DNA of 64,000 nt from Allobaculum stercoricanis DSM 13633 (GTDB lineage: Bacteria > Bacillota_I > Bacilli_A > Erysipelotrichales > Erysipelotrichaceae). Below are positions 28,278 through 36,739 of this stretch, in pieces. How positions within the stretch are numbered: the stretch's first letter is position 1; the number at the start of each line of letters is the position of its first letter. The stretch covers positions 22,645 through 86,644 of the forward strand of contig NZ_KB913034.1 of NCBI RefSeq assembly GCF_000384195.1, read 5' to 3'. The notes below the pieces were generated by a model, which was given only the letters and a program-made list of their open reading frames with translations, was not told the DNA's origin and searched no databases. A program made the translations under genes and the position numbers.

Positions 28278-29771
28278 ATGTCTGATCAATCTATTTTAAA
28301 ACTGGTTGAATATGGTGTTGAAACTGGCTTGTTGCCAGAGATGGAAAAAACGTATGCGACCAACTTACTTCTTGATTTGATGCAACAAGATGCAATTGAT
28401 TTTGAGGCCTATGAACCTTCGGACAAGGATATTGATCTCGTTGAAGTATTAGATGAGTTACTTGACGAAGCTGCCCAAAAAGGAATTATTGAAGATTCCA
28501 TTACGTATCGTGATTTATTCGATGCGAAATTGATGAACTGCTTAATGCCACGACCAAGTGAAGTGCAAAGAGAATTTGATAAACGGTATGAGAGAAGTCC
28601 ACAAGATGCCACAAATTGGTTCTACAAACTGTCTCAAAATTCCAACTATATCCGTCGTGATCGCATTGCCAAAGATGAAAGATGGACAGCCGATTCTCCA
28701 TATGGTGAAATCGAACTTTCCATTAACTTATCCAAACCAGAAAAAGATCCAAAAGCGATTGCAGCAGCTAAAAATGCACCGCAATCAAGTTATCCAAAAT
28801 GCCAACTTTGTTTTGAAAACGAAGGTTATGCTGGGCGTGTGAACCACCCTGGCCGTTCGAACCACCGCATTATTCGAATTGAAGTGAATCGTTCACCTTG
28901 GGGATTCCAATATTCTCCATATGTGTACTACAACGAACATTGCATCGTGTTTAACTCTAAACACGTGCCAATGGCAATTAACCACGATACATTCGTAAAA
29001 TTATTCGACTTTATCGATTTATTCCCACATTACTTTTTAGGTAGTAACGCGGACTTGCCAATCGTTGGAGGAAGTATTCTTTCTCATGACCACTTCCAAG
29101 GTGGACACCATGATTTCCCAATGGCTAAAGCACCAATGGAAGAAACCTTCAAGCTCAAAGGCTTTGAAGATCTAGAAGCAGGAATTGTTGCATGGCCAAT
29201 GTCCGTTATCCGTTTAAGAGGAATTGATCGCAGCCGTATCATTGCTGCAGCGGATCATATTTTAGACGTATGGCGTTCTTATACAGATGAAGCGGCATCC
29301 ATCATTGCTCATGATGGTCAACCTCATAACACAATCACCCCAATCAGCCGTAAACGTGATGGTCAATACGAACTGGATTTAGTTTTACGTTGCAATATCA
29401 CAAGTGAAGAACATCCAATGGGAGTATTCCATCCTCATGCCCAGTGGCATCATATTAAAAAAGAAAATATCGGTTTAATTGAAGTCATGGGACTTGCTGT
29501 ATTACCAGCTCGTTTAAAACAAGAAATGTCCGATCTAAAACAAGCAATGTTAAAAGGCGAAGATATCCACGCCATTCCAGCATTAGCTTTACATGCCGAT
29601 TGGGCAGATGAAATCAAAGAAAAATATGCCGACATCAATGCGGACAATATTGATCAGATCATTCATGATGAAATCGGTATTGTATTTACTCATGTCTTAG
29701 AAGATGCCGGAGTTTATAAAACAGATGCAGCGGGTAGAGAAGCATTCCGCCGCTTCATTGCAGCACTTTAA
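28278..29771 (+). CDS. galT: UDP-glucose--hexose-1-phosphate uridylyltransferase (GalT type 2)
   Basis: This is a Leloir pathway enzyme exchanging UMP between UDP-glucose and galactose-1-phosphate. It is the long Gram-positive form (497 residues from this start), unlike the 350-residue E. coli type. The N-terminal SILKLVEYGVETGLL and the histidine-rich ILSHDHFQGGHHDFP and GVFHPHAQWHHIKKENIGLIE segments are characteristic. ATG 28278 matches the usual family start. ATG 28254 is an in-frame alternative with AAAAGG upstream. galE follows 45 bp downstream. No galK is present in the window. Confidence 0.93.
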   Translation: MSDQSILKLVEYGVETGLLPEMEKTYATNLLLDLMQQDAIDFEAYEPSDKDIDLVEVLDELLDEAAQKGIIEDSITYRDLFDAKLMNCLMPRPSEVQREFDKRYERSPQDATNWFYKLSQNSNYIRRDRIAKDERWTADSPYGEIELSINLSKPEKDPKAIAAAKNAPQSSYPKCQLCFENEGYAGRVNHPGRSNHRIIRIEVNRSPWGFQYSPYVYYNEHCIVFNSKHVPMAINHDTFVKLFDFIDLFPHYFLGSNADLPIVGGSILSHDHFQGGHHDFPMAKAPMEETFKLKGFEDLEAGIVAWPMSVIRLRGIDRSRIIAAADHILDVWRSYTDEAASIIAHDGQPHNTITPISRKRDGQYELDLVLRCNITSEEHPMGVFHPHAQWHHIKKENIGLIEVMGLAVLPARLKQEMSDLKQAMLKGEDIHAIPALALHADWADEIKEKYADINADNIDQIIHDEIGIVFTHVLEDAGVYKTDAAGREAFRRFIAAL

Positions 29772-29816
29772 ACACAAAAAGTGAGATCGAATAGAACATT
29801 CGCGAAAGGAAACGTT

Positions 29817-30842
29817 ATGAGAATTTTAGTAACTGGAGGAGCTGGCTATATTGGTAGCCATACTGTTGTTGAATTATTAAATGCCGGACATGAAGTTGTC
29901 ATTGTCGATAACTTATATAACTCAAGTGAAAAAGCAGTCGACAGAATTCAAGAACTCACACAAAAAACAGTCGCTTTCTACCAAACAGATATTTGCGACT
30001 TAGAAGGTTTAAACAAAGTATTTGACGCTCAACAAATCGATGCAGTCATCCACTTTGCGGGCTTAAAAGCAGTCGGAGAAAGTGTTCGTAAACCAGTTGA
30101 ATACTATAACAACAACATCGCTGGTACTTTAAACTTAATCGAAGCAATGCGTAGCCACAATGTTAAAAACATCATCTTCTCTTCTTCTGCAACAGTGTAT
30201 GGTGATCCAGCAGAAATCCCAATTACAGAAAAATGTCCAAAAGGAACATGCACAAACCCATATGGTTGGACAAAATGGATGATTGAACAAATTCTGACTG
30301 ACGTCCATACTGCAGATCCAGAATGGAATGTTATCTTACTTCGCTACTTCAACCCAATCGGTGCCCATGAATCCGGACGAATTGGCGAAGATCCAAAAGG
30401 AATTCCAAACAACTTATTACCATATGTAGCACAAGTTGCAGTGGGTAAATTAAAAGAAGTTGGTGTGTTCGGAAACGACTATCCAACACCAGACGGTACA
30501 GGTGTTCGCGACTACATCCACGTTGTTGATTTAGCAAATGGACACGTGGCTGCATTAGAACAAATCAAAAAGAATGCCGGCTTAAAAGTGTATAACTTAG
30601 GTACAGGTAAAGGAAGCTCCGTATTAGATGTAATTCATGCTTTCGAAAAAGCTTGTGGACATGAAATTCCTTATTCCATTAAACCAAGACGTGAAGGCGA
30701 TATTGCGACTTGTTATGCAAAATGCGACCTAGCTAAAGAAGAATTAGGATGGGAAGCAAAATACAATATCGATGATATGTGTGCTTCTTCTTGGAAATGG
30801 CAATCTGAAAACCCAGATGGCTATAATACAGAAGGAAAATAG
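29817..30842 (+). CDS. galE: UDP-glucose 4-epimerase
   Basis: This enzyme interconverts UDP-galactose and UDP-glucose using bound NAD and completes the Leloir cycle with GalT. Signatures are VTGGAGYIGSHTVVELL, the catalytic FSSSATVYG, and the Tyr-x-x-x-Lys in NPYGWTKWMIEQIL. ATG 29817 is chosen because AAAGGA precedes it by 6 bases and it gives the canonical MRILVTGG start. The frame is open 12 codons further up. Length 341. It lies directly behind galT and ahead of a terminator. Confidence 0.97.
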   Translation: MRILVTGGAGYIGSHTVVELLNAGHEVVIVDNLYNSSEKAVDRIQELTQKTVAFYQTDICDLEGLNKVFDAQQIDAVIHFAGLKAVGESVRKPVEYYNNNIAGTLNLIEAMRSHNVKNIIFSSSATVYGDPAEIPITEKCPKGTCTNPYGWTKWMIEQILTDVHTADPEWNVILLRYFNPIGAHESGRIGEDPKGIPNNLLPYVAQVAVGKLKEVGVFGNDYPTPDGTGVRDYIHVVDLANGHVAALEQIKKNAGLKVYNLGTGKGSSVLDVIHAFEKACGHEIPYSIKPRREGDIATCYAKCDLAKEELGWEAKYNIDDMCASSWKWQSENPDGYNTEGK

Positions 30843-30870
30843 ATCGCATTCAATCCCATTGATTTGAATC

Positions 30871-30902
30871 AAAACCCCAGTCATTTGTGATTGGGGTTTT
30901 CT
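30871..30902 (+). terminator. Terminator of galT-galE
   Basis: AAAACCCCA pairs with TGGGGTTTT, with an inner TCA/TGA extension, followed by TCTAG. Confidence 0.85.
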
Positions 30903-31003
30903 AGTGGGTTGATTGCCTATTGGTGAAAGTTTTTTGTTTTCAAAAATTATACGTATAATTTGAAGATAAGTTTGTTCAAGAAAAGAGAAAAGGAGGATGA
31001 CAT

Positions 31004-32347
31004 TTGAAATCAGTAGATTATGGCCATGGCAGTATCGCTAAGGCGATCGTGCGCTCAGCTGGTCCAATGATGATTGCCCAAGTCCTTTCACTTCTCTATA
31101 ACATGATTGACCGCATGTATATCGCCTATATGCCACAAGGAACGATTGCGATTGGGGCAGTCGGACTATGTTTTCCGATTTTGACGATTATGATCGCTTT
31201 TGCCAATCTTTATGGTTCTGGAGGAGGGCCTTTACTGGCCATTTGTCGTGGACGAAACGAAGAACAAGAAGCGAAACGTATTCAAGCCGCTACATTAGGT
31301 TTAATTGTGATCACAGGACTTGTCCTGATGATCGTTACGCAACGATGGAACAGTCCAATTTTGCGGCTATTTGGTGCAACTTCAGGCAATCTATCTTATG
31401 CCAAACAATATTTAGATATCGTTTTATGGGGTACAGTCTTTTCGATGCTTGCAACAGGAATGAATCCTTTCCTCATTGCGCAAGGAAGACCACTCGCAAG
31501 TATGACAACCATTGCCATAGGGGCAGTTTTAAATATTGTGCTCGATCCACTTTTTATTTTCGTTTGGCAGATGGGAATTGCCGGTGCAGCGATTGCGACG
31601 GTGATTTCGCAAATGATTTCCGCATTAATTGTGTTGTCTTTGTTGATGTCTAAGCGCGCTGTTTTAAAACTGGATTTTTCTTTAGTCTTTCCTTCTTTGA
31701 AGTGGGGAAGAATTCGCCGGATTACTTCACTGGGCTTTGCGGGATTTATTATGCAAGTGACCAACTCAATCGTACAATCCGTGTCTAATTCGGTTTTAGG
31801 ACAACTTGGAGGCGATCTTTATATTTCGATCATGACGATTGTGAGTTCAGTTCGCCAAATTTTGGATACTCCCATTTCCGGATTAGTTGAAGGAGCAAGT
31901 CCCATTTTGTCCTTTAACTATGGCGCAAACCAGATGGGGCGAGTGAAAAAGACGATCCTTTGGATGACGGGGATTTGTTTAGGGTATACCGTTGTTGTTT
32001 GGCTTTGCGTGATCATTTGGCCAGAGGTATTTATCGATCTTTTTAATCAAGATCCCAATTTAATAAAAATCGCTAGGCCGGCGCTGACGATGTACTTTGT
32101 GGCATTTATTTTCCAGGCTTTTCAATATGCGGGACAGACGGTGTTTAAATCGTTGAATATGCGTAATCAAGCGGTCTTTTTCTCGTTGTTTCGAAAAGTG
32201 GTTCTTGTTGTTCCATTGACCCTACTCTTGCCCCATTTTATGGGGGTAATGGGTGTCTTTGCGGCAGAACCGATTTCGAATTTTATAGGTGGATGTGCTT
32301 GTTATATTTGTATGTATGGAACAGTCTATCGCAAAATTAAATCGTAA
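31004..32347 (+). CDS. MATE family efflux transporter (first of three)
   Basis: This is a multidrug and toxin extrusion-type Na+ or H+ antiporter with 12 predicted membrane segments, in two homologous halves. The start TTG 31004 is supported by AAAGGAGG eight bases upstream; no ATG lies between. GSGGGPLLAICRGRNEEQEAKR and SFNYGANQMGRVKKTI in the second half are typical. Length 447. The substrate cannot be told from sequence. It is a single gene with its own strong terminator. Confidence 0.9.
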   Translation: MKSVDYGHGSIAKAIVRSAGPMMIAQVLSLLYNMIDRMYIAYMPQGTIAIGAVGLCFPILTIMIAFANLYGSGGGPLLAICRGRNEEQEAKRIQAATLGLIVITGLVLMIVTQRWNSPILRLFGATSGNLSYAKQYLDIVLWGTVFSMLATGMNPFLIAQGRPLASMTTIAIGAVLNIVLDPLFIFVWQMGIAGAAIATVISQMISALIVLSLLMSKRAVLKLDFSLVFPSLKWGRIRRITSLGFAGFIMQVTNSIVQSVSNSVLGQLGGDLYISIMTIVSSVRQILDTPISGLVEGASPILSFNYGANQMGRVKKTILWMTGICLGYTVVVWLCVIIWPEVFIDLFNQDPNLIKIARPALTMYFVAFIFQAFQYAGQTVFKSLNMRNQAVFFSLFRKVVLVVPLTLLLPHFMGVMGVFAAEPISNFIGGCACYICMYGTVYRKIKS

Positions 32348-32352
32348 AAAGG

Positions 32353-32398
32353 ATCCCATTTGATACAAAATTGCTTGTATCAAATGGGATTTTTTTTA
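32353..32398 (+). terminator. Strong terminator after MATE gene
   Basis: A 15-bp perfect stem, ATCCCATTTGATACA/TGTATCAAATGGGAT, with an 8-base loop and eight T. Confidence 0.95.
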
Positions 32399-32477
32399 TG
32401 TCAGTAGACGAATTAGAAAAAATATCAAAAGTTTAGGGAATACTGCAAAGTGAAGAGAATATACAAGTGAATTTATG

Positions 32478-32491
32478 TGAAAACGCTTTAT
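32478..32491 (+). promoter_or_regulatory. cre-like site upstream of the arginine operon
   Basis: TGAAAACGCTTTAT matches the cre consensus in 12 of 14 positions and lies about 90 bp upstream of the probable arg promoter. Confidence 0.4.
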
Positions 32492-32578
32492 TTAGTGTAG
32501 GAATAATGAATGATATCGGAAAAGCAAGGACGATTTCATCTGTTTTCAGAAAACGAATGAAATTATTTACAAAAAATG

Positions 32579-32606
32579 TTGAAAAATGAAAATGACTGAT
32601 TAAAAT
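32579..32606 (+). promoter_or_regulatory. Probable promoter of the arginine operon
   Basis: TTGAAA (32579-32584), 16-bp spacer, TAAAAT (32601-32606). It lies about 20 bp before the T-box leader. Confidence 0.55.
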
Positions 32607-32627
32607 ACTAAATCATTAAATCGATGA

Positions 32628-32848
32628 CCGGAAGGAGTAGCTGTTGGAAGGTCTAAAGAGAGCTATAGTTTGGTGAAATATAGCGTCTGAAAAACAGTGA
32701 ACGTGTCCGTGAGTGAAACTGCGACAGCAATCGAGTAGTTTCCGCTTCCTGGCGTTATAGGTAAGAGTCCTTTGTATAGAACAAAGGGAAGATAGGTGGT
32801 ACCGCGAGCAATCGTCCTTTCATGTTATAGGAAAGGGCGTTTTTTTTT
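32628..32848 (+). promoter_or_regulatory. T-box leader responding to tRNA-Arg
   Basis: This is a transcription-attenuating riboswitch that senses uncharged tRNA. The Stem I elements are in order: AGAGAG with hairpin GCTATA/TATAGC and GGTGAAA in its loop, then GTGAA followed by the specifier CGT at 32702-32704 and GTCCGTGAGT. The T-box AGGTGGTACCGCG is at 32794-32806. The terminator CGTCCTTTC/GAAAGGGCG (32813-32839) has nine T after it. CGU is an arginine codon and the downstream genes make arginine, which supports the specifier choice. Uncharged tRNA-Arg should pair with the T-box and allow read-through. Confidence 0.9.
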
Positions 32849-32870
32849 AGGCATGAAAGGGGTGATCTTC

Positions 32871-32918
32871 ATGAAAAAAGTCCGACGAAGAACATCCAAA
32901 TTCTTATGTTCAAAATAA
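32871..32918 (+). CDS. Arginine-rich leader peptide upstream of argG
   Basis: This 15-codon ORF encodes MKKVRRRTSKFLCSK. It has an excellent ribosome site (AAAGGGGTG, about 5 bases before the ATG) and three successive Arg codons (CGA CGA AGA). It lies between the T-box terminator and argG. It may be a stalling leader adding a second layer of arginine control, or the orphaned original start of argG, whose family often begins MKK-V. The two readings cannot be separated from sequence alone. Confidence 0.6.
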   Translation: MKKVRRRTSKFLCSK

Positions 32919-32985
32919 ATAACTAAATTCAAAAAAATAAAACATTAAAAAAGCTTATTCAAGCAAGAGGAGAAACATTACAAGC

Positions 32986-33020
32986 AAGGTGGTACAGATT
33001 TCAAATCCGATCAGCACTTT
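32986..33020 (+). promoter_or_regulatory. T-box-like relic between leader ORF and argG
   Basis: AAGGTGGTAC at 32986-32995 copies most of the T-box core. It is followed by GATTTCAAATCCGATCAGC and six T, in the same order as the true T-box 190 bp upstream, but the CCGCG part and a stable stem are missing. It may be a decayed duplicate of the leader. Chance similarity is not excluded. Confidence 0.35.
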
Positions 33021-33036
33021 TTTGGCCCATTTTTAA

Positions 33037-34305
33037 AATACGAAAAACAACGAAAATAAAAATTATACAAAAATTGTCTTAGCTTATTCTGGCGGATTAG
33101 ATACATCAGTATTGATCCCTTGGTTAAAAGAACATTACAACAACTGTGAAGTTATTGCGGTATCGGGAAATGTTGGGCAAGCAAGCGAACTAGAAGGCCT
33201 TGAAGAAAAAGCTCTCGCAACGGGTGCTTCAAAACTGTATATCGAAGATTTAACAGATGAATTTGTGAATGACTATATCGTGCCTTCTTTAAAAGCGGGT
33301 GCAACGTACGAAGATTATTTACTCGGTACTTCTTTTGCAAGACCAATTATCGCGAAAAAAATCGTCGAAATTGCGAAGAAAGAAGGCGCTCAAGCAATTT
33401 GTCACGGCTGCACAGGAAAAGGAAATGACCAAGTCAGATTCGAATTAGCAATCAAAGCTTTTGCGCCAGAATTAGACATCATCGCACCATGGCGGTTCTG
33501 GGAACTCAACTCCAGAGAAAAAGAAATCGCCTATGCCCAAGCCCATAACATTCCTTTAAAAATCAATAAAGAAACAAACTACTCAAAAGATAAAAACCTC
33601 TGGCACTTATCTCATGAAGGATTAGATCTTGAAGATCCTGCAAATGAAGCACCAATCGAACAAGAAGGATTCTTAGAATTAGGTGTTTCTCCTCAACAAG
33701 CCCCAGATCAACCAACAACGATCACCCTTCATTACGAAAAAGGTGTGCCAACCGCATTAGATGGCCAAGACATGAGCGCAAAAGATATCATCTATAAATT
33801 GAATGAACTAGGCGGCGCAAATGGAATTGGAATTTTAGATATTGTTGAAAATAGACTGGTCGGGATGAAATCAAGAGGTGTTTATGAAACACCAGGTGGA
33901 ACGATCTTGTATGCGACACATAAAAAATTAGAAGAAATCACACTGGATAAAAATACGAAACATTTCAAAGATATCGTAGCTCAAAAATTTGGGGAACTGG
34001 TCTATGACGGATTATGGTATACCCCATTAAGAAAAGCACTTTCCGCATTTGTGGATTCCACACAAGAAACAGTGACTGGGGATGTAACAGTCAAATTATA
34101 TAAAGGAAACATTCTGCCAGTAAGCGTCACTTCTCCTTATTCCTTATATAACGCAGGCATGGCAACGTTTGATGAAGACGATTGTTACGACCAAGCAGAT
34201 TCCGCAGGATTCATCAACTTATTCGGTTTACCAATCGCCGTTAGAGCCATCAATGATCAAAAGCTCGCTCAAGAGACTGGGGAACATTTCTCCAGCGTTG
34301 AGTAA
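33037..34305 (+). CDS. argG: Argininosuccinate synthase (no conventional start codon found)
   Basis: This enzyme joins citrulline and aspartate using ATP. The P-loop motif [23 protein letters not shown] is intact in frame, so the TTG at 33112 that follows it cannot be the true start. Between the stop at 33034 and the P-loop no ATG, GTG or TTG occurs in frame, only AAT, ACG, ATT and similar codons, and there is no ribosome site. ATT 33073, or a lost start through an indel, are the options. The remainder to GEHFSSVE is complete (about 410 residues) with [13 protein letters not shown] and [12 protein letters not shown]. It overlaps argH by one base. Confidence 0.85.
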   Translation, partial: NTKNNENKNYTKIVLAYSGGLDTSVLIPWLKEHYNNCEVIAVSGNVGQASELEGLEEKALATGASKLYIEDLTDEFVNDYIVPSLKAGATYEDYLLGTSFARPIIAKKIVEIAKKEGAQAICHGCTGKGNDQVRFELAIKAFAPELDIIAPWRFWELNSREKEIAYAQAHNIPLKINKETNYSKDKNLWHLSHEGLDLEDPANEAPIEQEGFLELGVSPQQAPDQPTTITLHYEKGVPTALDGQDMSAKDIIYKLNELGGANGIGILDIVENRLVGMKSRGVYETPGGTILYATHKKLEEITLDKNTKHFKDIVAQKFGELVYDGLWYTPLRKALSAFVDSTQETVTGDVTVKLYKGNILPVSVTSPYSLYNAGMATFDEDDCYDQADSAGFINLFGLPIAVRAINDQKLAQETGEHFSSVE

Positions 34306-35690
34306 TGGCGAAACTTTGGACCGGACGGATCGCCGGCAAAACCGATCCGCAGGCCAATGATTTCAACAGCTCGATTTCTTTTGATCAACGACTGTATGCC
34401 CAAGACATTCAAGGATCAAAAGTTCACAGCAGCATGTTAGCCAAACAAGGAATCATCACGACTGAAGAAAAAGAAAAAATCCATCAAGGTCTAGAAGAAA
34501 TTCTAGATTTGATGAATCAAAACAAAATTGAATTCAGCCATGAGTATGAAGACATTCATACTTGTGTCGAACAACTTTTAACCGAAAAAATCGGCGATGC
34601 CGGCAAAAAATTACATACCGGCAGAAGCAGAAACGACCAAGTTGCTTTGGATTTAAAACTGTATGTTGCTCAAGAAATTGGCGAAATCCAAAAAGCAATC
34701 AAGCAAGTGATTCACGCGTTATGCCAAGTTGCTAAAGCCAATGCCGATACGATTATGCCCGGCTACACGCACCTGCAAAGAGCACAACCGATCACATTTG
34801 GTCATACGTTAATGGCGTATGCGACGATGTTAAAACGCGATTTCAAACGCTTAGCCAATACGCTCGAGATCATGGATGAATGCCCACTTGGCGCAGGTGC
34901 TCTCGCGACAACAACATTCAATCTAGATCGCGACTATACTGCTAAACATTTAGGGTTTTCCAAACCGATGTCAAACTCACTTGATGCTGTAGCGGATCGC
35001 GATTACTGCATTGAATATTTAAGCGATCTATCCATTATGATGATGCATTTGTCTAGACTCAGTGAAGAGATGATTTTATGGAGCTCTTGGGAATTTAAAT
35101 TCATCGAACTCGATAATGCATTCTCTACGGGCAGTTCGATTATGCCGCAAAAGAAAAATCCCGATATGTGCGAACTCATACGCGGTAAAACAGGGCGGGT
35201 GTATGGCGATTTAATTGGCTTATTCACTGTCATGAAAGGTTTGCCTCTTGCCTACAACAAAGATATGCAAGAAGACAAAGAATCTGTATTTGATGCAACA
35301 GATACGGTCATGATGTGTTTAAACGTATTAGCACCAATGATCGAAACGATGAAGGTGCTTAAAGATAATATGAAAAGCGCGGGTCAAAAAGGTTTTATTA
35401 ATGCGACTGACTGCGCCGATTATTTAACGAAAAAAGGAATGCCATTTCGCGATGCTTATAAACTGACAGGCGAACTTGTCGCCTCTTGTATTGAACAAGG
35501 AATCGTCCTTGAGGATCTTCCATTGGAGCAATTAAAACAAATCAGCCCCCTCTTTGATCAAGATTTCTTTGATAGTGTCGATTTGTTGAATTGCGTCAAT
35601 CAGCGTCATGTGTATGGCGGGCCAACCCCAAAAAGTGTTTTGGCGCAAGTAGAACAAATGGAACAATTCCTCGCGAACGATCACGAATAA
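34305..35690 (+). CDS. argH: Argininosuccinate lyase
   Basis: This enzyme splits argininosuccinate into arginine and fumarate. Motifs of the fumarase/aspartase superfamily are present: GKKLHTGRSRNDQVALDLKL, PGYTHLQRAQPITFGHTL and the signature GSSIMPQKKNPDMCELIRGK with the catalytic Ser. Length 461 is normal. The start ATG overlaps the argG stop (TAATG), so translation is coupled. Confidence 0.97.
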   Translation: MAKLWTGRIAGKTDPQANDFNSSISFDQRLYAQDIQGSKVHSSMLAKQGIITTEEKEKIHQGLEEILDLMNQNKIEFSHEYEDIHTCVEQLLTEKIGDAGKKLHTGRSRNDQVALDLKLYVAQEIGEIQKAIKQVIHALCQVAKANADTIMPGYTHLQRAQPITFGHTLMAYATMLKRDFKRLANTLEIMDECPLGAGALATTTFNLDRDYTAKHLGFSKPMSNSLDAVADRDYCIEYLSDLSIMMMHLSRLSEEMILWSSWEFKFIELDNAFSTGSSIMPQKKNPDMCELIRGKTGRVYGDLIGLFTVMKGLPLAYNKDMQEDKESVFDATDTVMMCLNVLAPMIETMKVLKDNMKSAGQKGFINATDCADYLTKKGMPFRDAYKLTGELVASCIEQGIVLEDLPLEQLKQISPLFDQDFFDSVDLLNCVNQRHVYGGPTPKSVLAQVEQMEQFLANDHE

Positions 35691-35745
35691 ATCACGAAAA
35701 CGATTGTTTAGAAAGTCATATACAAATTAGAAAGGATCCATATCT

Positions 35746-36681
35746 ATGAAAAAAGTCTATATCGATGGTCAGGCAGGAACGACTGGACTACAAATTCATG
35801 AGCGTTTAGCAATGCGCAAAGATATTGAATTATTAGAAATCGATCCGGCATTGCGAAAAGACGAAAATGAACGCAAAAAACTCATGCGACAAGCGGATTT
35901 AGTCTTCTTATGCCTTCCTGATCAAGCGGCTAAACAAGCGGCTTTGTGGATGGAAGACATGGATACGCGCATCATCGATGCGAGCACAGCACATCGCACC
36001 AATCCAAATTGGGTATATGGCTTTCCTGAACTATCGCAAGAACAAAAAGAAAACATTCAACATGCCAAGTGTGTGGCCAATCCAGGATGCCATGCCAGCG
36101 GTTTTATCGCTTTAGTTCAGCCTTTAGTCACCCATGGTTTATTAGATGCCAATGTGAAGCTCACTGCCTTTTCGTTAACGGGCTATAGCGGTGGCGGCAA
36201 AGCGATGATTGAAGATTATGAACAACATTGCACGATTGACATGAGGTCTCCTAAACCTTATGCCTTAAATCTTAGTCATAAACATTTGCCAGAAATGAAG
36301 GCGATTTGTCAGCTTGAACAAACTCCGCTATTTGTGCCAATTGTTGATGACTTTAAACAAGGCATGCTCGTACAAGTGTTTATTGATGCTAATGATTTAC
36401 ATCATCCCAACTCCTCTATGCCTATTGGTGTGAATGAGTTAGTGAACTTTTATCAAAGCATTTATCAAGAAAGTCCAATTCAAGTATATGCCGGCGAAAA
36501 TGCTTTATATACATCAACATTAGCTGGCCTAGATAAAATGGAAATTTTCGTCAATGGAAATGAGAATGGTTTTGTACTGAGTGCTCGCTTTGACAATTTA
36601 GGAAAAGGCGCAAGTGGAGCAGCCGTTCAAAATATGAATTTGATGTTAGGTCTAGATGAATACCAAGGTCTGCATCTTTAA
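35746..36681 (+). CDS. argC: N-acetyl-gamma-glutamyl-phosphate reductase (short type)
   Basis: This enzyme reduces N-acetylglutamyl phosphate with NADPH in arginine synthesis. The Rossmann start KVYIDGQAGTTGLQIHERL and the active-site cysteine in CVANPGCHASGF (about residue 116) are visible. At 311 residues it is the shorter type 2 form rather than the 340-350-residue form usual in Bacillus. AAAGGATC precedes the ATG. It is the third gene of the operon, 55 bp after argH. Confidence 0.95.
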   Translation: MKKVYIDGQAGTTGLQIHERLAMRKDIELLEIDPALRKDENERKKLMRQADLVFLCLPDQAAKQAALWMEDMDTRIIDASTAHRTNPNWVYGFPELSQEQKENIQHAKCVANPGCHASGFIALVQPLVTHGLLDANVKLTAFSLTGYSGGGKAMIEDYEQHCTIDMRSPKPYALNLSHKHLPEMKAICQLEQTPLFVPIVDDFKQGMLVQVFIDANDLHHPNSSMPIGVNELVNFYQSIYQESPIQVYAGENALYTSTLAGLDKMEIFVNGNENGFVLSARFDNLGKGASGAAVQNMNLMLGLDEYQGLHL

Positions 36682-36739
36682 AAAGAAAAACAATTCAGAA
36701 CACTGAATTCACGATAGAGAAAACAGGAAGGAAATCGAG

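Noticed and set aside
33112..33114. TTG 33112 as the argG start
   Set aside because: It would remove the ATP-binding AYSGGLDTS motif that is intact in frame just upstream.
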